Notes under the pieces: model-generated
Seen by the model: the letters and a program-made list of their open reading frames with translations, nothing else
Databases searched by the model: none
Told to the model about the DNA's origin: nothing
Position numbers and translations under genes: made by a program
From: an uncultured Litoreibacter sp.
Lineage (GTDB): Bacteria; Pseudomonadota; Alphaproteobacteria; Rhodobacterales; Rhodobacteraceae
Assembly (NCBI GenBank): GCA_947494435.1
Contig: CANLUY010000003.1
Coordinates: 1-64,000 of the forward strand
Length of the DNA: 64,000 nt
Reading direction: 5' to 3'
In this document: positions 26,249 to 35,306 of the stretch, in pieces
Layout of the letters: every line of letters starts with the position of its first letter
Numbering within the stretch: position 1 is the first letter of the stretch

Positions 26249-27625
26249 ATGGAAAACAGCACACGCGTCATTTGCGGCACGGCCTTTCACACGCTACTGC
26301 GGGATGCGGTGACGCCACTGCCCGACTGCGCCATCGCAGTTGATGCTGTTGGAACGATCCAATCGGTCACCACGCCGGGGGACAAAAACCATGACGCAAT
26401 CTTGGCGCAGGCAGAAGCGGACGGAACGCTCTACCGATTGCCAGAGGATTGCTATCTCGTGCCGGGGCTTGTGGATCTGCACATACATGCGCCCCAATGG
26501 TCGCAGCTTGGCAAGGCACTGGATGCGCCGCTTGAAGACTGGCTTTTGAAATACACCTTCCCGCTGGAGGCGAAATTCTCTGACCGTGAGTATGCTCTTG
26601 AAGTTTATGACGATCTGGTCGCAACGCTTCTGGCCCATGGAACGACAACCGCGGTATATTTCGGCTCGGTCGATCTGGAGCCGAACGTCATCCTGGCAGA
26701 GGCCTGTTTGCGACACGGCCAACGTGCTGTGATCGGCAAGGTCGCAATGGATGATCCCGATACCTGTCCGGACTATTACCGTGATCCATCAGCGTCCGAC
26801 GCGATTGCACAAACACGCACTTTCATCGATGCCGTGGCCGCGCTGCAAGAGGGCAAGGAACCACTTGTTCACGCAGCCATCACACCGCGCTTTGTGCCAA
26901 GCTGCTCCGATGATCTGCTGCATGGCTTGGGGGCACTCGCAAAGCAAACAAACGCACATGTGCAAACGCATTGCGCCGAAAGTGACTGGGAGGTTGGATA
27001 TGTCCGGAATCGGCTCGGCAAGACAGATGCCGAAGCCTTGAAGGATTTTGGCCTGCTGACTGACAAAACAATCCTCGCCCATTCAAACTTTCTCACGCAG
27101 TCAGACATGACGCTTCTTGCCAAAACTGGATCGTCAATTGCGCATTGCCCCCTATCTAACGCCTATTTTGCAAACGCTGTTCTGCCTGTGACGCGCGCGC
27201 TGGATCACGGTGTAAAGGTCGGCCTCGGAACGGATATTTCTGGTGGCTTCAGCCCATCCCTTTTCGACACGGCCCGTTACGCGCTGATGGCGTCGCGCTG
27301 TGCCTGTTCCGGCACAAATCCTGACCAGCCGGCAGCGGAGCGGGGGACAAATGAGACGCCGCTCACAACGACAGAAGTCTTCTGGCTGGCAACAAAGGGG
27401 GGTGGCGAGGCTGCCGCGTTACCGGTCGGCGCTTTTGAAAAGGGTATGCAGTTCGACGCAATCGCTGTTCGGGCGGGCGATGTAACATCGGGTTTTCGCT
27501 GTTCAGACGCCGACACAATGCAGGACATATTCGAAAAACTAGTTTTGAACGCAAATGCCGCCGCCATCGCAAAGGTTTGGGTCGCGGGTGAAACGATAGA
27601 AACAACGTCAAGACAACGGCGATGA
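26249..27625 (+). CDS. guaD: Guanine deaminase-type amidohydrolase
   Basis: A 458-residue metal-dependent amidohydrolase. The metal-binding LHIHAPQW is near residues 77-84, and HCAESDWEVGYV, LAHSNFL, SIAHCPLSNAYF and GLGTDISGG are the later motifs. The pattern fits guanine deaminase (guanine to xanthine); a related aminopurine deaminase cannot be excluded. The ATG at 26249 follows AGGGG; a longer frame from 26177 runs into the promoter. It is divergent from the GntR regulator and nucleoside operon, which fits purine salvage or catabolism. Confidence 0.8.
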   Translation: MENSTRVICGTAFHTLLRDAVTPLPDCAIAVDAVGTIQSVTTPGDKNHDAILAQAEADGTLYRLPEDCYLVPGLVDLHIHAPQWSQLGKALDAPLEDWLLKYTFPLEAKFSDREYALEVYDDLVATLLAHGTTTAVYFGSVDLEPNVILAEACLRHGQRAVIGKVAMDDPDTCPDYYRDPSASDAIAQTRTFIDAVAALQEGKEPLVHAAITPRFVPSCSDDLLHGLGALAKQTNAHVQTHCAESDWEVGYVRNRLGKTDAEALKDFGLLTDKTILAHSNFLTQSDMTLLAKTGSSIAHCPLSNAYFANAVLPVTRALDHGVKVGLGTDISGGFSPSLFDTARYALMASRCACSGTNPDQPAAERGTNETPLTTTEVFWLATKGGGEAAALPVGAFEKGMQFDAIAVRAGDVTSGFRCSDADTMQDIFEKLVLNANAAAIAKVWVAGETIETTSRQRR

Positions 27626-27806
27626 AACTGCATTTGTGCTCGACCGATCAGTGCCGATCCCCACCAGTATTATGCAGAGCAAAATCAAACGTGGACCTTG
27701 AACTGCAGAAGTACACTTTAGCAGAGGCGGCCCATTGCCGACATTCACCAACTTCCTGTTCAATGTCCGCTCTTGCGAGCATGATGATCCGGGCGAAACC
27801 GCCAGC

Positions 27807-28523
27807 TTACATTACGATCCAGATGTGATCGATGTGGATCGGGTCAGGAGCGGTCTTACGAAGGTGCAATGATTGCAAAAATCCAAGTCGACCTTTTTGG
27901 TCGTGCTTCAGCAGGGAAAGCTTGTCGTCGTTGGTCCACTCCTCCGATGGATCATTAGCCAGTTCATCAATCCATGAGTCGACTATGCCGCACCAATGGG
28001 GAACATCGTCATCTTGAATGTACGCAATCATAGCCGCACGATTGTGTTCCTTGCCGTGATGTCCCTCCTTGAAACGAGATACACCACCGGTCGAACTATA
28101 TTGGCTGATAACGTACTCACGCTCGTCACGATCTTTTCCAGTTGGTGTTGGCAATCTCTTGCACTCAATCGGCAACAGCGACTGATATTCATTGTACTCT
28201 CGGCCCTCGACAACAACAACTTCGCCGCTAGGCGAGGCCACCAAATCAATCGCACGGCGGCCATCTGCTTCATCAGGTTCTTCCCTGCGGAACTGCAAGA
28301 TGTCCCAGCCAGGTGAGTGACGGGCTAAACTGTTCAACTTGGCACAAAGTTGAGCGGTCAACCTGGTTTCACCGGCCACCTTGTCACGTGCAGGATCGTC
28401 CCGCCAATTGGGCAACGCTTCTGCAATGAACTGAACTAACGATGACAGAAATTCCCGAGGCTTATGAACGCCTCGATCCAGAGTGCCAGCGCTAGCGCCG
28501 TTTTGACGTTGATCCGCCAACAC
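27807..28523 (-). CDS. PD-(D/E)XK nuclease-like protein, restriction partner
   Basis: A 238-residue protein with a nuclease core: RAIDLVASP near residue 90 and LPIECKRL near 118, the D...ExK pattern of PD-(D/E)XK enzymes. The start is GTG at 28523, one base after the methyltransferase stop, so it is translationally coupled to that gene. It is probably the endonuclease of the restriction-modification system, but a nicking or repair role is possible. Confidence 0.7.
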   Translation of the reverse strand: MLADQRQNGASAGTLDRGVHKPREFLSSLVQFIAEALPNWRDDPARDKVAGETRLTAQLCAKLNSLARHSPGWDILQFRREEPDEADGRRAIDLVASPSGEVVVVEGREYNEYQSLLPIECKRLPTPTGKDRDEREYVISQYSSTGGVSRFKEGHHGKEHNRAAMIAYIQDDDVPHWCGIVDSWIDELANDPSEEWTNDDKLSLLKHDQKGRLGFLQSLHLRKTAPDPIHIDHIWIVM

Positions 28524-28524
28524 T

Positions 28525-31395
28525 TCAGAAGCCCTGCGCTCTTAGGTCGCTAAGCATATCGTCAGCGTCGCGAAGCGCAACAGATCGGGTCCAAAACCGA
28601 TGGCGGTCAGGCTTCAACAGGAAGACAAAATCCTTATCATAGAGGCGGATGATCCTTGTAATAGTCAGACCAGAGCTGCGTTTATCTTGAAGAAGTGAAT
28701 TAAGGCGCTGCCTGAGATCTTCCGCACCGGTCCAATCAACTTTGCCTTGCCCAAATGAATAAGCTCTGCAAATCGCGCCAGCCCAAGAGTACGAACCTAG
28801 AGTACTAAATGTGCTATCGGGATAGATCGATCTGATCTGTGCCGAAAGCACATTGTCAAACTGGCCAAGAGCTTCTTCCGAGGCGCGGCGCATAACTTTG
28901 GCGTCGTTACCCAATCGAATGAAATCACGTTGATACTCAACGGCATCCTCCGCAACGATTCGCTCGTTCTCGCTTAGATCGAGATCTCCATCCTCCGGGA
29001 ACGGAAGCGCAAAAATGTCCGCATTGAATATTGCAGTTGCTCTTTGCGTGAACAAACGTGCGCTGATGCCTGCGACGAAAGCTTGCAAGACAGTAATCTC
29101 GCTTCTCAGCCATGACTCTACCTTCCGCAGTTTTTCGACATCTCCAGGAGCAGAAAAACCAACCATCTCGTTCTTGAAGACCAAGTAGCCATCGGTCCAA
29201 ATATCCATAAAAAGATTCTGATGCTCCTTGATGATCAGGAGTGGTGCCACAAAGCGCCGTTCAGATTTGGGGTCCTTGATGCCTGTATCAGGAACAACAT
29301 CAATTTTGGAACGGATGATGCCATCGACGCCGAGAGCATCTGTCGGCAATAGTGGCTTTCCAAGAAGGTGGTCTGTGTTGGATGAAGCATTCTTCTGCCC
29401 GCCAAAATAGCCTTCGCCAGCATCCCATCCGTTTGTCTCTGCATAATGCTCAAGTGTTGGAAAGGTCCGGAGCCTTTCTATAAGGTTCTTGAACCGTTCG
29501 CCTCCCAGCAAGTTCGCGCGCCAAATATCACCTGAGTGTTGTGCCTCGGAGTTACGCACCCAGTGCAGATCATAATAATCAATGTCGAAACCTTGTTCCG
29601 CGGCTGCTCGGCCACTTCGCCGAAAGACCGCATGCAACAAATAATCTTCGGCAGATGGCTCGCCTGCTTCGGCGATCACAACCACCACTTTGGGGTCGGC
29701 ATTGCCCTTTTTGAACATTCCACGAACTGAAACGAAATCCAAAAGCTCGCGCACCTTCCAGCGCTTCAGAAATGCTCGCCGGAAGGAAACTGCATGTTTG
29801 TTGTACAGAAATCCTGCCGGCTCGACCATTGCCAGGATGCCGCCCGGTTCCAAAAGCTCCGCTGCTTCGTGCAGAAACAAATAGGCAAGTTGCTTGTCTG
29901 CGAGATCATCATGAGACTTGTTGTAATTATCGTAGCTCTCTTTTGCACCCGAAGTGGTAAGCGAGGATCCAAAAGGGGGATTGCCGATGACGACTGCGAC
30001 TGGTGCTTTCAAAGTGTTTTGTTTTTTGGCATCGAAAAAACAGCTACAGTGAAGTGTCTCGCCGTCAAGGCGAGGGAACAGCTTCACGCTTGCTCGAATA
30101 TCCGTTGGTTCCAATGCATCGCACAAGCTTAAGCACAAGCTGAACGCTGCTAGTTCGACCGCTCCTTCTTCAAGGTCAATTCCATGAACTCGCGTTAGCA
30201 GTTGCCGAAGAACATCGACACCCGGTCTGTTCCAGCCGTTTTTAAAGCGCCAATGTAAGACCAGACGCTTGTATGCCTCGACTAGGAAAACCCCGGAACC
30301 GCATGCCGGATCCAGAATTACACTGTCGCCGTTCATCAGGTTGTCGATGCGCTCCCAACTGAGTGTTTCTTCGAGCATCAACTTCACTAGCGAAGGAGGC
30401 GTATAAATCGAACTCGAAGCATCACTGACGAACAACTGGTAGATGTTGCTAATCAACTCGACCGGAAGATCGCGAAAAGAATACAGGCGCCAAAAGTTGC
30501 TTTGACCCGTCTCATCTTCAAAACCCTGAACAAGCTGTGCATACCGATTGAGCTCGGTGCTACTAAGCAACACAGAGCGCTCTTCGTCTTTCAGGCGGAA
30601 AACGTGGCCGTTGAACCTCTTTTCGAGAGCTTCAAGCAACCTCACTAGGGCGGGGCCATTGCCTAGAACTTCGAAAAACCGGCTCGAGTTCGGCATCGCT
30701 TCCGCAAAGTCGTCCGGCAGCAGTACAGATCGCTCCTCAAGATAGGCAATCAATAGCGATAGGATCAAGAGACGCCGTCTCAGTCGAACGTCGAGCAAAC
30801 GACTGTCCGTAAGCTGTTGGAACAAAACTCGGACACCAACGACGAGCTTGCGATGCGCTGACTTTGAGGCAGAAAGCATCAAATTGCATGTTTCCGGATC
30901 GTCCCAAATCGTACCGCTTCGAATGTGCTCCGCATCCCACCAGATATCGAGGTCTGCGACTTTTGCTCCCAACTCCAGAGTGCGGATTGGATTGCAGACA
31001 AGTTCCTCTTCAGATCCGGCAAAGTCCGGCTGATGGGCACAACGAAAAAGCTGGATAACCCCAGGACTAACCCTATAGATCAGTGGCACCCCACCCCAAC
31101 TCCAGAGTCGCTTGTGAAGCTCAGCAAACTGTTTGTCGTCCGGATGTGATCTTGCGTCGAACAAGAAGGCCTGTGCTACTGGTGCTTTGTCATTTCGTTG
31201 AGCTTCAAAAAATACTGCACGCGCTCCGTAAGCCGTTGCACGCTCCACAACAGCGACTTCATTCGGAGAGTGCAAATCGGGATCAAAACCCTCAACTGAA
31301 ACCAAACCATCTAAGGTCGGCAATTCTTTGCCTTCACCAATTGCAAACAGCCATTCAGCTGCTGCGAACGCACTGGAGCCTTCGTGCGTGGTCAA
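28525..31395 (-). CDS. DNA methyltransferase, Eco57I/class I N6-adenine type
   Basis: A 956-residue protein. The SAM-binding motif ILDPACGSGVFL is at about 360-371 and the catalytic NPPFGSS at about 471-477. A long N-terminal helical part precedes them, and the C-terminal 350 residues look like a target-recognition domain. N-terminal nuclease motifs are not obvious, so cleavage is probably done by the downstream gene. The order RHH gene, methyltransferase, nuclease fits a type II-like system. A LexA box lies upstream of the RHH gene. Confidence 0.85.
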   Translation of the reverse strand: MTTHEGSSAFAAAEWLFAIGEGKELPTLDGLVSVEGFDPDLHSPNEVAVVERATAYGARAVFFEAQRNDKAPVAQAFLFDARSHPDDKQFAELHKRLWSWGGVPLIYRVSPGVIQLFRCAHQPDFAGSEEELVCNPIRTLELGAKVADLDIWWDAEHIRSGTIWDDPETCNLMLSASKSAHRKLVVGVRVLFQQLTDSRLLDVRLRRRLLILSLLIAYLEERSVLLPDDFAEAMPNSSRFFEVLGNGPALVRLLEALEKRFNGHVFRLKDEERSVLLSSTELNRYAQLVQGFEDETGQSNFWRLYSFRDLPVELISNIYQLFVSDASSSIYTPPSLVKLMLEETLSWERIDNLMNGDSVILDPACGSGVFLVEAYKRLVLHWRFKNGWNRPGVDVLRQLLTRVHGIDLEEGAVELAAFSLCLSLCDALEPTDIRASVKLFPRLDGETLHCSCFFDAKKQNTLKAPVAVVIGNPPFGSSLTTSGAKESYDNYNKSHDDLADKQLAYLFLHEAAELLEPGGILAMVEPAGFLYNKHAVSFRRAFLKRWKVRELLDFVSVRGMFKKGNADPKVVVVIAEAGEPSAEDYLLHAVFRRSGRAAAEQGFDIDYYDLHWVRNSEAQHSGDIWRANLLGGERFKNLIERLRTFPTLEHYAETNGWDAGEGYFGGQKNASSNTDHLLGKPLLPTDALGVDGIIRSKIDVVPDTGIKDPKSERRFVAPLLIIKEHQNLFMDIWTDGYLVFKNEMVGFSAPGDVEKLRKVESWLRSEITVLQAFVAGISARLFTQRATAIFNADIFALPFPEDGDLDLSENERIVAEDAVEYQRDFIRLGNDAKVMRRASEEALGQFDNVLSAQIRSIYPDSTFSTLGSYSWAGAICRAYSFGQGKVDWTGAEDLRQRLNSLLQDKRSSGLTITRIIRLYDKDFVFLLKPDRHRFWTRSVALRDADDMLSDLRAQGF

Positions 31396-31426
31396 TGTAT
31401 TTGCTCCGGTGGAAATCCGAGCAACT

Positions 31427-31615
31427 TCATGTCCGTCGCTTCTTCTTTACTAGCTCGAAGCCCTCCTTCAACAGATCCGTCATCGTAATTCCGCGGGAAA
31501 CGGCGAACCCCTTGAATTCTTTTTTGAAGTCTTCGCTGACTTTGAAATTCAGCGTTTTGTTGGCGTTGTCCGAAGCGCCAACATGAGTGGCCGCGTCCGC
31601 TGGCTTTTTGTCCAT
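31427..31615 (-). CDS. Small RHH-type protein ahead of the restriction-modification genes
   Basis: A 62-residue protein with a CopG/ParD-like fold (NKTLNFKVSEDFKKEFKGFAVSRGITMTDLLKEGFELV). GAGGGG precedes the ATG at 31615. It is 31 bp ahead of the methyltransferase gene. It may be the operon repressor, or a control protein delaying restriction after entry. No toxin partner is adjacent. Confidence 0.65.
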   Translation of the reverse strand: MDKKPADAATHVGASDNANKTLNFKVSEDFKKEFKGFAVSRGITMTDLLKEGFELVKKKRRT

Positions 31616-31814
31616 CGATATCCCCTCGATGTGCGATCTACACCACATAGTCGCGCTGATTGGGTACTTGATACCAAGTTCTGCCTTTCTGGCAAGACCG
31701 AAATCTGGATTTCCAGAAAAGCTGATATCCCGAAATAATGAAATCTGGCTTTTCAACATCAACTATCCAACCTGCATAAGTCGCCGTTTTTAAGTAAGTG
31801 CGGGGCACAAATAA

Positions 31815-31840
31815 GAACATAACAAGAACATAATAGTCAA
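31815..31840 (-). promoter_or_regulatory. LexA box inside a promoter upstream of the RHH/R-M operon
   Basis: GAAC-ATAACAA-GAAC (31815-31829) fits the alphaproteobacterial SOS box GAAC-N7-GAAC. On the minus strand it lies just after TTGACT (31840-31835), a -35 element, within the spacer. It is 200 bp upstream of the RHH gene at 31615. Between them lies a 60-residue frame (31820-31638) that I do not support as a gene. Confidence 0.65.
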
Positions 31841-32051
31841 GCGATGTTTGCTAACGTATCAAACTGACGGCCACTTTTGGGCCTATCTGCTCCCAGAAAT
31901 GGTGCCCAAACACGAAAGCAGTCGTTCGTCACAGCTGCAGCGAAAGGCCGCTTCCCGCCCTTGGTGCTTTTCGCTGCTGTCGCAAACACGTGAGACGGTG
32001 GTTCAAACCAAAGGTAGCTGCTGCTGTCTAATGCGATGCTCTCCCCCACTC

Positions 32052-33107
32052 TCACGGTTTTCCGCGCTTTTCGAACCAGCTCTGACAGAATTTGATGAAA
32101 TGCCGTTCTGGATGCTTGGGCTCAATTTCTTCCTTACCGCACCACGCGCGCCATTCTTGCTCGATCATGCGGACATCCCATCCGGGAGCGGCAGTTCGTG
32201 CATCATGGTAAGCCTCGGGATCGAGCCTGCCCTCATAGACCTCGACGACAGGCATTGGCACAGTGCCTTTGCTGCGGAAGACAACAATGTTACCCTCCAA
32301 TGACGGATCGTAGTCTGGAAAGTGATCATGCTGTTCACTGTCAGCGATGATGTTGCTGATCAGACGCTTGAACTCTTTTGGCGAAGAATGTGAACCGCAT
32401 TTCAAGCGGAGCTTCTCAAGCCCGATACGCCATTCTGAAGACTTGCCGCAGTGTTTGCGTGCAATCTCATACATCCGTCGCTCAAGTGGCTTCTTCAAGC
32501 GGAAGTAATCGCGGCTGATTGTCAGGACTTCCTTGGCCTGGATCGCGTTAAACACCCAATCAGACAAGGTAACCTGTACCTCCTGAAGCACGCCGTCCGT
32601 GTCTCGACGGATCGTCTTGGCGCTTTCAACAAGACCAAAGACCTGCCATTGGCGTTCCTCGCCGGTATGGATGTTTGTTTTGATCGATGTCCCCCGCAGT
32701 CGTTCCAATGCGTCTTCTGCTCGACCATAAGCACTGCCGCCCGCTGGCTTACCAGTTGCAACAATGTAGTCGCTAATCTTGAAACTCACCGTCTTTGAGA
32801 TGTCTTTTTTTTCGTTCAGCGCTGCAATTAACTGCGAGATGCAGAAGATCAGGATGTCGCGATCAAAAACAGTCGCCATACCTTTCGCAGATGGTGAGAT
32901 TTCAATGTAGTTGTCGCCGTTCTCGTAGCGCCGAGTCTGATGATCCGGCTTCTTGGAGATAGAGAAAACCGGATGCTCCATCCCGGCCATGTCACTCTTA
33001 GGTGCGGCATCAAAGATGTCGCAAATAAACAGATCCGGTTGCTGAAACCGATCTGGCAGAAGCGGGTTCGCTAGTCGCTTCACTGGCTTATCACCCACCA
33101 TAGTCAT
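32052..33107 (-). CDS. repA: Plasmid replication initiator RepA (RPA/pSa-type)
   Basis: A 351-residue initiator. Recognisable family segments are NPLLPDRFQQPDLFICDIFDAAPKSDMAGMEHPVFSIS, IEISPSAKGMATVFDRDILIFCISQLIAAL, the winged-helix parts RLRGTSIKT and RMYEIARKHCG, and KCGSHSSPKEFKRLI. It binds the nine iterons directly upstream, the first of which overlaps its own coding start, so it should autoregulate. Two nearby ATG codons (33107 and 33101) are possible starts. A second initiator, RepC, is at 4.6 kb. Confidence 0.9.
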   Translation of the reverse strand: MTMVGDKPVKRLANPLLPDRFQQPDLFICDIFDAAPKSDMAGMEHPVFSISKKPDHQTRRYENGDNYIEISPSAKGMATVFDRDILIFCISQLIAALNEKKDISKTVSFKISDYIVATGKPAGGSAYGRAEDALERLRGTSIKTNIHTGEERQWQVFGLVESAKTIRRDTDGVLQEVQVTLSDWVFNAIQAKEVLTISRDYFRLKKPLERRMYEIARKHCGKSSEWRIGLEKLRLKCGSHSSPKEFKRLISNIIADSEQHDHFPDYDPSLEGNIVVFRSKGTVPMPVVEVYEGRLDPEAYHDARTAAPGWDVRMIEQEWRAWCGKEEIEPKHPERHFIKFCQSWFEKRGKP

Positions 33108-33340
33108 ATTGCTGGCCTATTACCCACCGATTCTCTTCCTTACTGGCTTATCGCACACTAGTGGCTTATCGCCCACCAAGTCAATCCGTTGGCTTATCAC
33201 CCACCTTTTGACCAGGTTTTGCTGGCTTATCGCCCACCCCATCTTTGAGTGAATCAAGAAACTCAACAAATTCAGCACACTGGCTCGCGACACACCAAAT
33301 AGTGGCTTATTGCACACCGCTTGCTGGCTTATCACCCACC
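33084..33340. other. oriV iterons of the RepA replicon
   Basis: Nine 16-bp iterons with consensus TGGCTTATCRCCCACC start at 33084, 33113, 33144, 33162, 33190, 33223, 33281 (degenerate), 33303 and 33325. Three successive starts (33281, 33303, 33325) are spaced 22 bp, two helical turns. An AT-rich stretch (33395-33425, TTATTATAACTCATATATAAC) just beyond is the likely unwinding element. The 282-bp frame read through this block is a repeat artefact. Confidence 0.88.
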
Positions 33341-33585
33341 GACTGTTTTGTAAGGGTCTGATATCGTGGGCTGAATCCCAGCTTTTTGAATCGTAACCCA
33401 TTATTATAACTCATATATAACACACATTGCTTCGGCACCGATGCAGGCGCACGGCAGTCTTACTTTGGCAATGCCGTGAAATTTGCTGAGAATGAGATCG
33501 GGAAAAGCCCAAAGTTGAGCCACAGTACGGTGGCTAAAACGCGCTGTGTTTGTAGTTAGAGGCCGATTCCCTATATGGTCCTGCT

Positions 33586-33843
33586 ATGACAAACACGATG
33601 CAAACAGCCATGCTGACCACAGTAAACGCGCCGTTCCAGACCTATCTGGATGCGGAAGGTCTCGCGTGTGCAATTTGCTCTGGCGAGATCACCATTGGCC
33701 AAGTCTCGTCGTTCTACACAGAGACTGCAGTTGAATCGCAGAAGGCATTTGCTGCAGCACATGGAATTTTTACGGCAAAATTAGTCGATACTGCGACCAA
33801 GTTTTCAAACTGGTCCGGCCAGTCTGTTGCCCTAGCCGCTTGA
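33586..33843 (+). CDS. Small uncharacterised protein
   Basis: An 85-residue frame, Ala/Thr-rich and helical (MTNTMQTAMLTTVNAPFQTYLDAEG..., ATKFSNWSGQSVALAA), with a CAICSG pair near residue 29. There is no clear Shine-Dalgarno sequence; several in-frame ATG codons lie near the start. Function unknown; it stands alone after the RepA origin. Confidence 0.35.
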   Translation: MTNTMQTAMLTTVNAPFQTYLDAEGLACAICSGEITIGQVSSFYTETAVESQKAFAAAHGIFTAKLVDTATKFSNWSGQSVALAA

Positions 33844-33943
33844 AAGCGTGTACACTAGCATGGCGGGGCCAAGACCTGCTAGCGTTGCGACGATTGCAGG
33901 AACAGCTGCTGGCCTCAGCCTAACGGTGCGATGAATACAAGCC

Positions 33944-34034
33944 TTGACTTTTTTGCTTCCGACCGCCATATGGGGTTCGAGGCGCAAGCTAGTATTGCCC
34001 TCTTTCCGAGGCCCACGCGAAAGCGTGGGTTTTC
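33944..34034 (+). ncRNA. Candidate small RNA with its own promoter and terminator
   Basis: TTGACT (33944-33949), a 17-bp spacer and CATATG (33967-33972) make a plausible promoter. About 40 nt downstream a hairpin CCCACGC/GCGTGGG (about 34012-34030) is followed by TTTT, a terminator. The product would be about 55 nt. It could be a leader or attenuator of the DUF3800 gene just downstream rather than a free RNA. Confidence 0.4.
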
Positions 34035-34052
34035 GTGTTTCTGGAGATACCT

Positions 34053-34796
34053 TTGACCTATGTAGTTTATTTAGATGAATTTGGACACATAGGTCCTTAC
34101 ATCAGCCGGACAGACCCCCGCCACAATGACAGCCCTGTATTCGGACTTGCAGGGTTTGCCTTGCCCATTGATGAGGTTCGAGGTTTCGGGACGTGGTTCT
34201 TTCAACGAAAGAGCGAACTTCTGGCTTTCGAAATTGATAGGGCTGGTGAACATCCCGCGATTTGGGAGAAGAAAGGCGCGAGCTTGTACACGGTGACGAA
34301 TGTGCAAAAATATGCCGAGTTGCGGCAATTCACGTTCAGGCTATTCAACAAGATTGACAGATTGGGTGGCTTCTTGTTCCACGTTGGAGGCACAAAGCCC
34401 CTGCCACCCGCAGAGCATAACCCGAACCAGCTTTACCGAAACGTTTTGCGAGAAGCGATCAAGCGACTAGACCAGCACTGTTCCTTGGATTGCGACCCCC
34501 ATGAAAACTTCATCCTGACACTCGATGAACACGACCAGCGCGATGCGTTGATTACAGAAGCAGCAATTGCAATGTACAATCCGGCGGAGCCTCGGCGTTG
34601 CCTTATCGAGCCACCTTTTCAAGTCGAAAGTCATCGCTATCAAACCATGCAAGCAGCCGACTGGATTGCAGGGCTTGTCGGACGTCTCGGAGCCGTTTGG
34701 AAAGCGCCTGACGAATACCCGGAGAATGAGATATTTCGTAAGTACTTTGAAGACCGCTTCAACCAAAAGTCGGTCCGGAGCGGCATACGCGGGTAA
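34053..34796 (+). CDS. DUF3800 domain protein
   Basis: About 247 residues. The N-terminal YVVYLDEFGHIGP matches the YxDESG-type RNase H-like motif of DUF3800. Later acidic residues (LDEHDQRD, MQAADWIAGLVGR) could complete a metal site. Such proteins occur on mobile elements; their substrate is unknown. TTG at 34053 is chosen because GGAG lies 6 nt upstream; a GTG about 18 nt earlier lies closer to the terminator hairpin. Confidence 0.7.
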   Translation: MTYVVYLDEFGHIGPYISRTDPRHNDSPVFGLAGFALPIDEVRGFGTWFFQRKSELLAFEIDRAGEHPAIWEKKGASLYTVTNVQKYAELRQFTFRLFNKIDRLGGFLFHVGGTKPLPPAEHNPNQLYRNVLREAIKRLDQHCSLDCDPHENFILTLDEHDQRDALITEAAIAMYNPAEPRRCLIEPPFQVESHRYQTMQAADWIAGLVGRLGAVWKAPDEYPENEIFRKYFEDRFNQKSVRSGIRG

Positions 34797-35202
34797 GCAC
34801 ATACGCCTGAAGGCGGAAGCGCTTCGGCCCCAAGGTTCCTGCCCTATTGCTTTCAACTAACACAACCGTCTCATAGTCATTCAACAAATGCGCAACTCGT
34901 GCCGATTGGCTGGTCAGCTCCAGGCTTGGCCTACACAGATTGCCGCTCACTTGGGCCGTGGTGACCAAAGCGCTGCACAAGGTCATTTTCTTGAGGAGGT
35001 CAGCGATCGATCTCAAAGACGTAACGGCTGGTCTGCGATCTCAGCGAAAGCGCTGGTCCGTCAGCATGATTTGTCAGATCACCACCGGTCTACCCCCTGG
35101 TTTCTCTTAGATGGGGATGAAGGGAACGCCGAACGCATGTACCTTCAGCTCGTCTATCGTGATCCCCGCCTCCGGCGCAGATCAAGAGATCCCTTTGGAG
35201 CT
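34797..35202. other. Stretch without a supported gene
   Basis: About 400 bp in which I see no convincing gene. A 166-codon plus-strand frame (34888-35385) and an 85-codon minus-strand frame (34759-35016) lack ribosome binding sites and recognisable motifs; the former also overlaps the DUF736 leader and gene. It could hold a decayed gene. Confidence 0.4.
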
Positions 35203-35306
35203 TCAACAAGCAGAAAAACGGTTTCCGGAGGACCCTCCGTTTTTCAGCCTGCACACGTCCCGCGCACCCTTCCTGCTTATCCCCATCGAAACAAGGAGAT
35301 AGACCA
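35203..35306 (+). promoter_or_regulatory. Conserved hairpin leader, family B, copy 2
   Basis: The arms GAAAAACGG (35213-35221) and CCGTTTTTC (35237-35245) form a perfect 9-bp stem here. GCCTGC and ATCGAAACAAGGAG follow, as in the copies at 15743-15850 and 37995-38104. It ends at the ATG of the DUF736 gene. Confidence 0.65.

Noticed and set aside
31638..31820. A 60-codon minus-strand frame at the LexA box
   Set aside because: Its start lies inside the LexA box and likely promoter, and no ribosome binding site is seen.
31837..32055. A 72-codon minus-strand frame after repA
   Set aside because: The GTG start overlaps the repA stop, there is no ribosome binding site, and the composition is unconvincing.
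33120..33401. A 93-codon minus-strand frame upstream of repA
   Set aside because: It reads through the iterons, which create the repeated VGDKP segments.
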